Shown here piece after piece: positions 11,565-20,206 of a DNA stretch of 64,000 nt. How positions within the stretch are numbered: position 1 is the stretch's first letter; every line of letters starts with the position of its first letter. The DNA is taken from the NCBI RefSeq assembly GCF_036967215.1, contig NZ_CP146016.1:1020501-1084500 (forward strand), read 5' to 3'. A model generated the notes under the pieces. The model made no database searches, was not told the origin of the DNA, and worked only from the letters and a program-made list of their open reading frames with translations. The DNA is from Sulfolobus tengchongensis. GTDB taxonomy: Archaea; Thermoproteota; Thermoprotei_A; Sulfolobales; Sulfolobaceae. The position numbers and the translations under genes are program-made.

Positions 11565-12410
11565 TTAAATCTTATCTATGCCAACTTCCTTAAGAAGACC
11601 GTTAGCTAAGAACTCTGGAAGAGATCGTATTTCGTTAATATATTCAGATTGGAAAGGAATCTTATCTATTATCTCATTATATTTTTGTTTGTACTCTGAA
11701 TATATTGACTTCACGTAGTCTTCTAGTTTACCCGACTTATAATATTCAAATAATTGCTTTGCGCTTCCACTTATTTCCTCTATTCTTTTTGTTTTATAAT
11801 CTACAAAGTCATCTATTACTTGATAAATTATACCTAAATATCTACCAACCTCTAACATCTTATCCTTAACATCGTAGTGATTGGAAGCGTAAGCAGATAA
11901 TACCGTAGAAAGTTTAAATAAACTACCAGTTTTTAACTCAATAGTCTTCACATAGTCACTATTATTATACATATCCCTTAAAGCACCTACAGCAGTATCT
12001 TTCCAAAGCTCAATACTAGTATTTAACGCATCATCTCCATAAGAAGTTTGAATTATTCTAAGCGCAGTAGGAATGAGATAATTTGTTATAAATATTATTT
12101 TCCTATTGCCATAAACCACCCACGCTGCTTTATCTCCTCTCCTCGTCACATCTAGGTCAACAATATCGTCTAAGGCTAAAGAGGCTGAATGAAGGATTTC
12201 TATAGCTAAGGCTCCGCCATAAGAGTCTTTTATGTTACCACCTAATGCTACAGTAAAGAACATATTCAAAGTTCCTCTGAAACGTTTCCCATCTTTAAGA
12301 ATATAACTACTCATTTCCACTAAATCCCATTCCTTATTGCTGTCTAGAAATTGTTCTATTAATTTGTCAATAATCTCCTTAGCTTCTAACCAAAATTCAA
12401 TAATACTCAA
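11565..12410 (-). CDS. Hexaprenyl-diphosphate synthase (trans-polyprenyl transferase)
   Basis: Prenyl-chain elongating enzyme; 281 residues, the same length and near-identical motifs to the characterised S. solfataricus hexaprenyl pyrophosphate synthase as I remember it. GKRFRG (41-46) binds isopentenyl diphosphate, the first Asp-rich motif is DDIVDLD (Asp81, 82, 85) and the second is DDFVD (Asp200, 201, 204). Small residues before the first Asp-rich motif (SASLAL) leave room for a long product, which is the known chain-length determinant. The product probably serves quinone (caldariellaquinone) side-chain synthesis. It is the last gene of a run with the 261-codon gene and MTA phosphorylase. 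Confidence 0.92.
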   Translation of the reverse strand: MSIIEFWLEAKEIIDKLIEQFLDSNKEWDLVEMSSYILKDGKRFRGTLNMFFTVALGGNIKDSYGGALAIEILHSASLALDDIVDLDVTRRGDKAAWVVYGNRKIIFITNYLIPTALRIIQTSYGDDALNTSIELWKDTAVGALRDMYNNSDYVKTIELKTGSLFKLSTVLSAYASNHYDVKDKMLEVGRYLGIIYQVIDDFVDYKTKRIEEISGSAKQLFEYYKSGKLEDYVKSIYSEYKQKYNEIIDKIPFQSEYINEIRSLPEFLANGLLKEVGIDKI

Positions 12411-12426
12411 ACTTAATGTACCTCCG

Positions 12427-13212
12427 TTATCTCTTTTTTAAGTAAAACATAATCATACTTAAATATATGGGTGCTAATAATGGATCAACATCAAGTAATA
12501 TCTCATTTACCTTTTTGCCTTCAGATCTTAATGAAAATATAATTCTCCTCATAATATGCATATCTACACCACTATAAACTACTTGAACCCCATCTAATAT
12601 TTTAATGTCAAAATAAGTTGAAACAGATAGTCCAAGCTTTTCTAGAAAAGACTTAGTAGGAGTCATTATAGGTGATAGAAGCATAGGTAAGTCTAAATTA
12701 AACGCCTTTGCCTTATCTCTAATATAATTATCCAGATCAGTAAGATCACTTAGCTGGTCTTTTATTCTTCTTTCTCTTTCTGTATTACCACCAGTTAAAG
12801 ACTTTAAAATTGACAAAGACAAGTTAATTTCACAAAAGATCTTATCCAAGCTAAAAAGTGAGATATAATTATATCTAGGTTTAATATTTGTCGATCCACA
12901 ATAGTAGATATCACCGTCTACTCCTAAATTTCCTAAATTATCTATAAGTTCCCTCAGTTCGTTCTCATCCTCAGTAAACGCAATAACTTTAGAAATTTCA
13001 ACATATGGATTCTGAAGAAAAAGAAAATCATAAATGTTAGTTATCATAATAATTTTATTCCTCAATGTAGAAAATGCCCTACTAAGAGTAAATGCTGGCA
13101 ATTCAGAGTTACGCCCATATACGATTACTTCGAGTCGTGACAAATCCATTTTTAAAAACTTTATCAATTTTCTCAGACTAGTGCTGTCTTCAGGCTGTTG
13201 CAACAGGAACAC
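12427..13212 (-). CDS. Hypothetical protein, possibly SIS-like
   Basis: A 261-residue soluble protein between MTA phosphorylase and hexaprenyl-diphosphate synthase on one strand. The N-terminal half alternates strands and helices ([20 protein letters not shown], then a hydrophobic strand [14 protein letters not shown]) in a way that recalls a sugar-isomerase (SIS) domain, but no SIS signature is clear. The listed start makes the gene overlap the phosphorylase by 40 bases; an internal ATG at 13149 (KMDLSRLEV) would remove the overlap and is at least as likely. Function unknown; the operon does not decide between nucleoside and isoprenoid roles. Confidence 0.62.
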   Translation of the reverse strand: MFLLQQPEDSTSLRKLIKFLKMDLSRLEVIVYGRNSELPAFTLSRAFSTLRNKIIMITNIYDFLFLQNPYVEISKVIAFTEDENELRELIDNLGNLGVDGDIYYCGSTNIKPRYNYISLFSLDKIFCEINLSLSILKSLTGGNTERERRIKDQLSDLTDLDNYIRDKAKAFNLDLPMLLSPIMTPTKSFLEKLGLSVSTYFDIKILDGVQVVYSGVDMHIMRRIIFSLRSEGKKVNEILLDVDPLLAPIYLSMIMFYLKKR

Positions 13213-13985
13213 AACCCCTCTTCCGGCTTCTCCGGCAACTTCTGAATTAGCGCATATAAGAGTTTCTTAGCTTTCTCTACATTTTTCGACATAACTCTCT
13301 CTACCTCTTCCGCAGTTACTGGGACTTCTGCAAAGACGTCATAATCGGTAACCATCGCAATAGTCGCATAACACATCTGAGCTTCACACGCTAAATTGAC
13401 TTCCGGGACTAGAGTCATACCAATTATATCAGCCTTGTAAACTTCTCTCCAAACTCTACTTTCTGCTCTTGTTGAGAATCTAGGACCTTCAATACATATA
13501 TAAGTGCCTGTATTGTGTACAACAATGTTAAGTTCATTAGCCGTTTCTATCGCTAGTTTTCTTAAATGATTACAAAATGGATCGGCCATTGATATATGTG
13601 CCACTACTGGCCCATCAAAGAAAGTATAATCCCTTTTCTTTGTCATATCTATGAATTGGTCGGGTATTACAAAATCCCCTGGTTTATAATCCATTCTCAG
13701 ACTACCCACAGCAGAAACTGATATGACCCATTTGACACCTAGTTCCTTAAATGCCCAAATATTAGCCCTATAATTTATCTTATGAGGGGGAATTCTATGT
13801 CTCCGTCCATGTCTTGGTAAAAATGCAACCGTTTTACTACCGATTTTACCTATGGTAATTAAATCACTTGGTTCGCCATATGGCGTATATACCTTAAGCT
13901 CTTTAGCTTCAGAGAAAATTCCAGGGTCGTATAATCCAGAACCGCCTATAATCCCTATTAGGGCTTTTTCATTTTGTTGAATCAT
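13173..13985 (-). CDS. mtnP: S-methyl-5'-thioadenosine phosphorylase (MTAP II)
   Basis: Cleaves methylthioadenosine with phosphate to adenine and methylthioribose-1-phosphate, recycling the by-product of polyamine synthesis. The phosphate-binding [12 protein letters not shown] is at 11-22, [11 protein letters not shown] at 58-68, and SAVGSLR is part of the base site. All cysteines that form stabilising disulfides in S. solfataricus MTAP II are present at the same numbers: Cys138, Cys200, Cys205, Cys259, Cys261 and Cys262, the last three in the CXCC tail. The ATG at 13985 opens a gene divergent from the phosphoribosyltransferase. Confidence 0.96.
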   Translation of the reverse strand: MIQQNEKALIGIIGGSGLYDPGIFSEAKELKVYTPYGEPSDLITIGKIGSKTVAFLPRHGRRHRIPPHKINYRANIWAFKELGVKWVISVSAVGSLRMDYKPGDFVIPDQFIDMTKKRDYTFFDGPVVAHISMADPFCNHLRKLAIETANELNIVVHNTGTYICIEGPRFSTRAESRVWREVYKADIIGMTLVPEVNLACEAQMCYATIAMVTDYDVFAEVPVTAEEVERVMSKNVEKAKKLLYALIQKLPEKPEEGLCSCCNSLKTALV

Positions 13986-14068
13986 AGGTGAAATACATTA
14001 ATGTTCCTTATAAAGTATAAACCAAAAAATTGATAAAGTTTTAACAGAGATTTTTTAGGGAGTTAATT

Positions 14069-14701
14069 TTGCCCAAGATACCAGTAAAGGTAGTTACATG
14101 GGAGGATATAGTGAATCTTTCAACAAGATTGGCTGAAAAAATTAGAGATGACGAATATAATGTGGATGTCATAATAGCAATTGCAAGAGGTGGATTAGTT
14201 CCAGCTAGATTAGTAGCTGATGTATTAGGTATTTTAGACATATTATCAATAAAGATAGAACATTGGATTGTAACTGCCTCACATACTCCAGAGGCCAAAG
14301 TGAAATATCCCTTTAAGGTAGATCTATCTGGAAAAAACGTGTTAATAATAGATGATATTACAGATACCGGTGACAGTATAGAATTAGCTAAAAAGTATGT
14401 AACAGAAAATTTTAGACCTAAAGAAGTAAGAACGGCTACACTCCAATATATAAAGCCCGTAGCTAAAGTAGTTCCAGATTATTATGCTGATGAGATAACA
14501 AGCTGGACGTGGTTCATGTATCCTTGGAATTATTGGGAAGATGAAATTAATCTATTAAATAAAATATTAATAGAGAAAAATAAGCAAAATATAGACATAA
14601 ACGATCTCAAAAATCTTTTTAGAGAAAGTTATGGTATAGAAAAACCACCAATTCCATTAGAAGATATATTAAAAGAAATGAAAAGAAGAAAAATGCTTTA
14701 A
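14069..14701 (+). CDS. Purine phosphoribosyltransferase
   Basis: A 210-residue type I phosphoribosyltransferase, expected to convert a 6-oxopurine (guanine, hypoxanthine or xanthine) and PRPP to the nucleotide. The PRPP signature [13 protein letters not shown] spans residues 91-103; an earlier [15 protein letters not shown] loop contacts pyrophosphate. The start is TTG, with a purine-rich AGGGAG ribosome site a few bases before it. The gene is back to back with MTA phosphorylase, whose adenine product also enters salvage. S. solfataricus has several paralogues, so the base preference is left open. It ends five bases from the convergent aRF1 gene. Confidence 0.85.
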   Translation: MPKIPVKVVTWEDIVNLSTRLAEKIRDDEYNVDVIIAIARGGLVPARLVADVLGILDILSIKIEHWIVTASHTPEAKVKYPFKVDLSGKNVLIIDDITDTGDSIELAKKYVTENFRPKEVRTATLQYIKPVAKVVPDYYADEITSWTWFMYPWNYWEDEINLLNKILIEKNKQNIDINDLKNLFRESYGIEKPPIPLEDILKEMKRRKML

Positions 14702-14706
14702 ATTCA

Positions 14707-15820
14707 CTAATATATTCTATACCTTAACTTACCTACCACACCATTAAACGTTTTTTTAACCCACTCGCCCTCCGGTAACTCATCTCCTATAACAAAAACC
14801 TTAACACCATAGTTTTCGGCGTCTTGTGCCAATTTCTCTAATTCCTTGCTATTGCTAGCGTCTTCATGAATTATTAACGCTTCAACTGCACCCATCTCCA
14901 TGGCCTTCTTTATCTGCTCTATTCCGTAAATTATTAAACCGTCATCTTTAGCTAGATGATATTTTAGTTCTTCCAATAGTTTCTGTACCTCAACGTATTG
15001 TTGATTCTTTAACAGATCCTCAGCTTTCATGACCATTTCTCTCAATCCAACCTCGCCTTGATCAGATACATCGAATAAGGGCTGTAATATTAATTTCTTA
15101 ACTCTATAGTCAACAAAATCTTCTTTATAGAAATCCTCCTTAGCATATCCAGGACCGCCTAACAAAATACCTTTCATCTTACCATTCTCTATAAAAGGTA
15201 AGAAGTACGTATTGACCTTTTCACCAACCTCCTTTAAAAAGTTATGATACATCTCATCAATTATTCTATCGATTCGTCGCTGGGATTGACCTCCCATCAT
15301 GTGCTTTCCAGGCACAAAGCCTTCAATCTCCTCTAAGACCTCTATTCTTGTACCTTTAAGTAAGCCTATAGTAGCCTCATCTCTCTCAACTATTATTAAA
15401 CCATATACTGCAGTATCCTCTATCATATCCTCTAAAAATTCTGTATGGAATTCCTTATCAGTTCTATAGAAGAATAATGGTACTTTATCTGGTGGGGAGA
15501 ACATAAAACACTTAAAGTCCTCAGTATCAAAATTCTCTCCACAAAACATAACTAATCCATTTCCATCAACCTTAGGTATTTTATTTAACCTATCTATTGC
15601 AGCACCAATCGCTGATAATACAGCTTCCCTGGTTCTCTTTAGCTTTATGTTCTGCGCTATCGAATATTCTTGTCTAAGGAGGTTTACTACATCTGGAACT
15701 GGTCTCCCCGGAGGAATGTACAAGGACAAAAGCACGGTAGCAGGAGCCTTCCATTTTTTTAATTCCTTAAGCAGTGTCTTTAATTCTTGTTTATTTATAA
15801 CGTATTCATCAAAGACTCAT
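14707..15820 (-). CDS. prf1: Peptide chain release factor aRF1, apparently needing a +1 frameshift at CUU-UGA
   Basis: Archaeal class I release factor: recognises all stop codons and triggers peptide release. From GTG at 15735 a 342-residue frame holds the stop-codon loop (QNIKLKR), MFCGENF and the catalytic GGQ (codons 148-150). The conserved family N terminus ([10 protein letters not shown], then LLSLYIPPG) begins upstream of this GTG in the same frame, back to a TGA at 15806-15808 region, without ATG, GTG or TTG. An ATG at 15820 begins ATG AGT CTT TGA; one base skipped after CTT reads on as GAT GAA TAC GTT and directly into the aRF1 frame, giving about 370 residues, a normal family length. 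A conventional annotation would be 14707-15735. Confidence 0.85.
15809..15820 (-). promoter_or_regulatory. Candidate programmed +1 frameshift site (CTT TGA) in aRF1
   Basis: Read on the minus strand, ATG (15820-15818), AGT, CTT (15814-15812), TGA (15811-15809). The CTT TGA hexamer is the core of the slippery site of bacterial prfB, where Leu-tRNA slips from CUU to UUU while UGA waits for the release factor. AGGG lies directly before the ATG, six to nine bases before the CTT, and could act as a weak internal Shine-Dalgarno element. An alternative ATG at 15830 opens an 11-codon frame that would need a -1 shift. Confidence 0.5.
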
Positions 15821-15830
15821 CCCTAATCAT

Positions 15831-16386
15831 GTAGCATTATCACATCGCCTCTTAAAAAACTATCGTAAATAAAATCATATTTCTCTCAAATATTACACTG
15901 ACAATTTAGTGCAAAACAGAATAACACATTGTCCCATAATGAAGTTATAAACTATTGAAAATTACATTACTCTTGTAAAGACATAGAAAAATGTAACATA
16001 ACATGGTAAAATTTTCGAAAAAGTAAAGTTATATAATTATGTTTATATCTATGCTATGGGGTTTGAGTCTCACTGAATCTCATATACTTTGTATTCAACA
16101 CTCAATTCTTGAAGTTCATCGAAGTAATGGTTATCTAATCATCCTTTTTCATCTCTCTTCGCAGGGAAATCCTAAAATTTTAACTTCCCTTACTCACTAC
16201 TATTAGAGAATTAATTACCCGCATCTAAAGTGGGATGTAAAGATAAATTACGCTCGAAATATTCAAATTTTATCCTTTTATGGAAACTGTTTTCAACGGC
16301 ATGACGGAATAGCACAAAATTATGATACTAAGGCCTATTTCTAGGTTCTTACTAAATCATCATTGAAATTTTTAATATTTATATCA
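15831..16386. other. Gene-free stretch between aRF1 and the MFS gene
   Basis: About 555 bases without a convincing gene in any frame. The right edge contains the promoter region of aRF1 (minus-strand TATA-like element at 15851-15860). The rest is AT-rich with two GC-richer islands (around 16150-16170 and 16215-16240, the latter with CCCGCATCTAAAGTGGG) that look like decayed mobile-element sequence, but I could not assign them to a known element. Confidence 0.4.
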
Positions 16387-17382
16387 TTATACTATAACCA
16401 TAGCTATCATTAATGCTGATAACAGTAGTTCTGGAGACATTGGCATCACACCATATAGCGTTGGTATTATTAAACCCATTATAGAACCAATATTCAAAGC
16501 TAAGCCAACCTTTCTAGAATCCTCACCCCTTGAAACTAAATATTTTGGAGCTAGACCCAATACACCTAAACCAAAGCTAGTAAAAATTAAAACCATCCAA
16601 GGAAAATAAAGGAACATCAATAAACAACTGATTAGAACAATAACAGAACTTAAAACCAAAACCCTCCTAATTCCAAAAAATTCACCAATTACTGGTAAAA
16701 AGACATAAACCGGAATAGACAACAGATAAGAAGGAAGAATTAACCAGGCTAAACCTAATCCCTCAAAAATACTTGGAATAATTTGTAAAACGAAAGCTGG
16801 AGACAGTGCGGAAATATAAATAAGGATAGAAGATAATTTAGGCAAAGATATAAAACTACGTTTGACCCATTTAAAATCTTCATTATTATCTAATCCCAGT
16901 AGCGATAATAACATTATAATAAATCCCACTATAGTTATATCATACCAATCCTTAAGGAATGCAAAAGCAAAATACCCCATAACCCAGCCAATAGACCAAC
17001 CTGCAGTAGTTAAACCAACTAAGGCACTATTACCACTATTAACAGCACTCTCAACTGCATAGCTTGTTAATAAGCCAAATAATACACCGACAAAGAATCT
17101 AACTATCGCTAATATATTGAGATCTAGAAAATTTTGAAGAATGACTAGAAGTCCCAATAAAGGAAAACAGTATGCCACTGCATTGAACTTAAGTGATTGA
17201 TATAAAAAAGAACCCATAATTCTACCCAAAAAAGGTAAGGCAACTATTGCAAATACCTCCCAATACGCCAGATTCATCGTCTTACTGAGCCAATTAACGA
17301 AAAACGAAGGATAAACTAAGACAAATGTGGGAATAGCGTAAGAGAAAATAGGCAATATAAACGATCTTAACCTAATTGGCAT
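16387..17382 (-). CDS. MFS-type permease (short)
   Basis: A 331-residue polytopic protein with about ten hydrophobic helices and the small-residue-rich helices of major facilitator permeases (for example GLTTAGWSIGWVMGYFAFAF). Typical MFS proteins have 12 helices and 390-420 residues, so the C terminus may be truncated; it ends in a helix (LLLSALMIAMVIV) next to a decayed spacer. A basic cytoplasmic loop follows helix six (KWVKRS). The substrate is unknown. The ATG at 17382 has a very strong Shine-Dalgarno sequence, unusual for a first gene in Sulfolobales, and overlaps the end of a relic reading frame. Confidence 0.75.
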   Translation of the reverse strand: MPIRLRSFILPIFSYAIPTFVLVYPSFFVNWLSKTMNLAYWEVFAIVALPFLGRIMGSFLYQSLKFNAVAYCFPLLGLLVILQNFLDLNILAIVRFFVGVLFGLLTSYAVESAVNSGNSALVGLTTAGWSIGWVMGYFAFAFLKDWYDITIVGFIIMLLSLLGLDNNEDFKWVKRSFISLPKLSSILIYISALSPAFVLQIIPSIFEGLGLAWLILPSYLLSIPVYVFLPVIGEFFGIRRVLVLSSVIVLISCLLMFLYFPWMVLIFTSFGLGVLGLAPKYLVSRGEDSRKVGLALNIGSIMGLIIPTLYGVMPMSPELLLSALMIAMVIV

Positions 17383-17500
17383 TAACCATCACCTCCCTGC
17401 TAATCTTTCTTAATGATATCATGTTTAGATTAAGTAAATCAACTACCTGAGAGAGAAGACTAAAACTATCTAATACTGATTTACGTAGCGGAAGCGAATG
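17372..17500 (-). pseudogene. Relic C-terminal fragment of a gene upstream of the MFS permease
   Basis: An open frame of 42 codons with protein-like composition: charged and hydrophobic residues alternate as in helices (SFSLLSQVVDLLNLN, then SLRKISREVMVNAN). It has a stop (TAG 17501-17503) directly upstream and no start. Its own stop lies 11 bases inside the MFS gene in another frame. Together with the strong ribosome site this suggests the surviving tail of a formerly intact operon partner. The family is not recognisable from this length. Confidence 0.35.
17388..17396 (-). promoter_or_regulatory. Strong Shine-Dalgarno site of the MFS gene
   Basis: On the minus strand this reads GGAGGTGAT, a full complement of the Sulfolobus 16S rRNA 3' end, five bases before the ATG at 17382. 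Strong sites like this are typical of internal operon genes rather than of first genes, which are usually leaderless. Confidence 0.7.
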
Positions 17501-17687
17501 CTAGTTAAAGCATTTACAAACTTACTAATTAATCAAATGAATTTGAAGAGAAGCATATTGAAGCTAACAACTTTCAGAACTTCTTTGATATTAATTCTTA
17601 TTTCAAGCAAATGAGATTTTTTCGTAACACTTTATAACTAAAAGGTGATGTAATATTTTTAGCTAATCAGAATATGTAGTCGTAAAA

Positions 17688-17694
17688 CTTTATA
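17688..17694 (+). promoter_or_regulatory. TATA box of tRNA-Leu
   Basis: CTTTATA lies about 27-33 bases upstream of the first tRNA base at 17721, preceded by a purine-rich BRE-like stretch (CGTAAAA). Position and sequence fit an archaeal promoter. Confidence 0.6.
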
Positions 17695-17720
17695 CCTAGT
17701 TATTATAAAGTAATGAATGT

Positions 17721-17805
17721 GCGGGGGTGCCCGAGCCAGGGCAAAGGGGGCGGACTGAGGCTCCGCTGGCGAAGGCCTGCACGGGTTCAAATCCCGTCCC
17801 CCGCA
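17721..17805 (+). tRNA. tRNA-Leu (anticodon GAG)
   Basis: The 85-base sequence folds into a complete class II cloverleaf. The acceptor stem GCGGGGG pairs with CCCCCGC (17798-17804), followed by discriminator A at 17805. The D stem is CCC/GGG, the anticodon stem is GCGGA/TCCGC around loop CTGAGGC with anticodon GAG, a long variable arm follows as expected for leucine, and the T arm is ACGGG-TTCAAAT-CCCGT. There is no intron and CCA is not encoded. The stop codon of a ParA-type ATPase gene lies only three bases past the end, on the other strand. Confidence 0.95.
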
Positions 17806-17808
17806 TCT

Positions 17809-18405
17809 TCATCCCGTTAAAATATGAGCTAGTAAGAGTTCTATATTAGACGAATCTACTCTGTAAGATCCGTAATATTCCTCGTTGAAGGAAAACAAAA
17901 ATACTCCGTCATTTTTTACATTCTTTTTTGATATGAGCGAATTTACTACTGCAAGTTGAAGGGAATTATATTCAGCATCTTCTTTTTTTACCATATTAAT
18001 CACTAAAAAATTTCTACTATTTTCTTGCATATTCCACGTCATTATATACTCTAGTGTATTTTGAATTGAAAAATAATCAGTTATAAATACATTAAAAACT
18101 CTGTCACCTTTAATACTAGATATCTCTTCCTTAGATATACCAGCATACGTATCAATTATTATGTAATCGTATCCATTTAAGGGGACTTTACTCCAATCAT
18201 TACATGCGAATACTGTAAAGCCTAAAACAAAGGATAGTTCACACTCCTTTATCCCTAATAACTTGGAAATTGTATGTAAATTATCTCTATCCAAAAACAA
18301 TACCTTATATCCAGAGATTGAGATGATTCTAGCTAATGCAAATGCTATGGAGCTCTTACCTACGCCACCCTTTATTCCTAAGATTCTAATAACAGTAGTA
18401 CTCAA
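17809..18405 (-). CDS. ParA/MinD-type ATPase (1 of 3)
   Basis: A 198-residue deviant-Walker P-loop ATPase of the ParA/MinD (SIMIBI) class, which positions DNA or protein complexes by ATP-driven dimerisation. Residues 10-18 are GIKGGVGKS with the signature first Lys, LFLDRDN is the switch region, and YIIIDTYAG is Walker B. The C-terminal part (VFLFSFNEEYYG) matches in position the VIPF segment of the two related genes at 20330 and 21560. It is short for the family and lacks an obvious membrane-targeting helix. No ParB partner is adjacent; a divergent 118-codon gene shares its promoter region. Confidence 0.8.
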   Translation of the reverse strand: MSTTVIRILGIKGGVGKSSIAFALARIISISGYKVLFLDRDNLHTISKLLGIKECELSFVLGFTVFACNDWSKVPLNGYDYIIIDTYAGISKEEISSIKGDRVFNVFITDYFSIQNTLEYIMTWNMQENSRNFLVINMVKKEDAEYNSLQLAVVNSLISKKNVKNDGVFLFSFNEEYYGSYRVDSSNIELLLAHILTG

Positions 18406-18490
18406 CTATTTCTCTCTATAGTACTTCAGATATATTTAATATTTTTTCTACTTGAAACTTAAAAACACATGAAGGTACTATATATTATCA

Positions 18491-18847
18491 ATGAGTGTCA
18501 TTGAGAAATTCGTTAAAGATATAGAAAAATCCAATGATTATGAAGAGATCAAGATGTTGGAAAACCTATGGATGAAAAAGATAACGAATTTCCCACAAGA
18601 TATAAAAATAATTGAAGAAGAAGAAGGAGAAAAACTTCATTTATTCATACTTAAAGGAGCAGAAGCTATATTATTACATAAACCCACTAATATATTCTTA
18701 TATATTACCAATTTAACGTCCGTAGAACTAGAAACATTAAGATATATCACTATAAGAAAAAAATGCAAGGAAGCAGATGACAATTTTGTAAGCCTTGCGT
18801 TTGAGTATATTAGCTTCAAAAATAAGGCGAAGATAGGAATGAGATAA
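18491..18847 (+). CDS. Hypothetical protein, 118 aa
   Basis: Unrecognised soluble protein, divergent from the first ParA-type gene with about 85 bases between the starts. The N-terminal third is helical and charged, then a strand-rich middle (LHLFILKGAEAILLHK, NIFLYITNLTS) resembles a small sensor or roadblock-like fold, though I cannot show it. The basic C terminus (FKNKAKIGMR) may contact nucleic acid or membrane. A TATA-like TTAAAAA about 34 bases upstream supports the ATG at 18491. The divergent arrangement makes it a candidate partner for the ATPase. Confidence 0.55.
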   Translation: MSVIEKFVKDIEKSNDYEEIKMLENLWMKKITNFPQDIKIIEEEEGEKLHLFILKGAEAILLHKPTNIFLYITNLTSVELETLRYITIRKKCKEADDNFVSLAFEYISFKNKAKIGMR

Positions 18848-19004
18848 TGTAATAGGACACTAAGGCTAATAATCTCTTAGACCTTTCTTACATAATTAAA
18901 TAACATATTTAGTCCTGAAAATTCTGAAATAATTAATCAATATGACTAAATGAACGTTATCTTAATGGTGGCTATTATAATTCGTTAACATCGTGAATAT
19001 ATGT

Positions 19005-19022
19005 AAACTTTCCGGAAAGTTT
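19005..19022. repeat. Perfect 18-bp palindrome
   Basis: AAACTTTCCGGAAAGTTT is identical to its reverse complement over all 18 positions. It lies about 180 bases upstream of the dehydrogenase ATG and 155 bases downstream of the 118-codon gene. It could be an operator for a dimeric regulator, or a hairpin in RNA. Confidence 0.8.
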
Positions 19023-19173
19023 TAGACTAACTTCAGTCTTTGATAATGTGATAATAGACTAGAAATTTATTGGACTTTTAGTCAGTTATGTCAAATATAG
19101 TCCACGTTAAAAATCGCTAAAACAAGCAAGAAACAATTTATTTGTTGCAGAGTTACCTAAAGTTAAGCAAGCA

Positions 19174-19181
19174 TTTTATAT
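19174..19181 (+). promoter_or_regulatory. TATA box of the ADH-like gene
   Basis: TTTTATAT is centred about 25 bases before the ATG at 19202, the spacing expected for a leaderless mRNA. It is embedded in a short inverted repeat (AGCATTTTATATGCT). Confidence 0.55.
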
Positions 19182-19201
19182 GCTAGTAAAAAATTTCCCA
19201 T

Positions 19202-20206
19202 ATGAAAGCACTTGTTTTTGATAAAAGTGGTATAGAAAACCTTAAAGTAAAGGAAATTGAAGAGCCTAAATTAGGTCCGCATGACGTATTAATAAGAGTA
19301 GTTAAATCAGGGTTAAACCCAATAGACTATTTTGTCGTAAATTACATACCAGTAAAACCAATGCCTCACATACCGGGAGCCGAAATAGCTGGAGTAGTGG
19401 AAAAGGTTGGAGAACACGTAAAGGGTTTAAACAAAGGCGATAAGGTAGTGGTTTATAATAGAGTATTTGATGGAAGCTGTGATTTGTGTTTATCTGGTAA
19501 GGAAATGTTATGCAGAAATGGAGGGATAATGAGTGTCGTAACAAATGGAGGTTGGTCAGAATACTTTTCAGTCCCAGATAAGAATGTATTCAAAATTCCG
19601 GAAAATATGAATTGGGATCTAGCTGCAAGTTTACCTGTAGCAGCACTAACTTCGTACCATGCATTAAGAGAATTAGAGATAAATCCCAATGATATAGTTG
19701 TAGTATTTGGCGCAAGTGGAAATACGGGAATTTTCGCAGTGGAACTTGCTAAAAAGTTCGGAGCTACTGTTATTGCAGTTTCAAGAAAGAATTGGTTAAA
19801 AGAAATAGGAGCTGACTATGTTGTAGGGTATAATGAAGTAGTGGAAAAAGTAAAAGATATAACTAGTGGGAAAATGGCTAATATAGTTATAAATTCTTTA
19901 GGTTCGTCGGTGTGGGACAAAAGCTTAGAAGTTCTAGGTTATGATGGCAAACTCGCATTTTTCGGAACACTGACTGGAGGAGAAGTAAAAGTAAACTTAA
20001 GCTCACTATACGGAAAACACATAAAATTAGTGGGGACTACTGGTGGGTCAAGGAAGGAATTAATGGAGTTAATAAACTTATGCAAGGATTGTAAGGTAAA
20101 AGTTTGGAAAACATATAGTCTAGAAGAAGGTGCAGAGGCAGTTAAACAAATAATGAGCGAAAATAGAGACGGCAGAATAATGTTACAAATCTCATCGCAA
20201 CACTGA
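19202..20206 (+). CDS. Zinc-type alcohol dehydrogenase-like / quinone oxidoreductase-like MDR protein
   Basis: A 334-residue medium-chain dehydrogenase/reductase. The NAD(P) site is VFGASGNTGIFAVELAKKFG at about 169-188. The structural-zinc lobe has Cys93, Cys96 and Cys104 in the usual spacing but Asp90 at the first position. The catalytic-zinc Cys is absent: the corresponding segment is KSGLNPIDYF, as in quinone oxidoreductases and enoyl reductases. It is therefore more likely a reductase of an activated double bond or quinone than a classical alcohol dehydrogenase. The ATG fits a leaderless message. Its end overlaps by 15 bases the read-through frame of the convergent ParA-type gene. Confidence 0.8.
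   Translation: MKALVFDKSGIENLKVKEIEEPKLGPHDVLIRVVKSGLNPIDYFVVNYIPVKPMPHIPGAEIAGVVEKVGEHVKGLNKGDKVVVYNRVFDGSCDLCLSGKEMLCRNGGIMSVVTNGGWSEYFSVPDKNVFKIPENMNWDLAASLPVAALTSYHALRELEINPNDIVVVFGASGNTGIFAVELAKKFGATVIAVSRKNWLKEIGADYVVGYNEVVEKVKDITSGKMANIVINSLGSSVWDKSLEVLGYDGKLAFFGTLTGGEVKVNLSSLYGKHIKLVGTTGGSRKELMELINLCKDCKVKVWKTYSLEEGAEAVKQIMSENRDGRIMLQISSQH

Larger units (their letters stand above)
18848..19201. other. Regulatory-looking intergenic region upstream of the ADH-like gene
   Basis: No gene is visible in these 354 bases. The region holds a perfect 18-base palindrome (19005-19022), then a cluster of AGACT / AGTCT / AGTC half-sites (19024-19028, 19035-19039 and several more to about 19120), and the promoter of the downstream dehydrogenase. 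The density of inverted motifs suggests protein binding or transcript folding. Confidence 0.4.
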
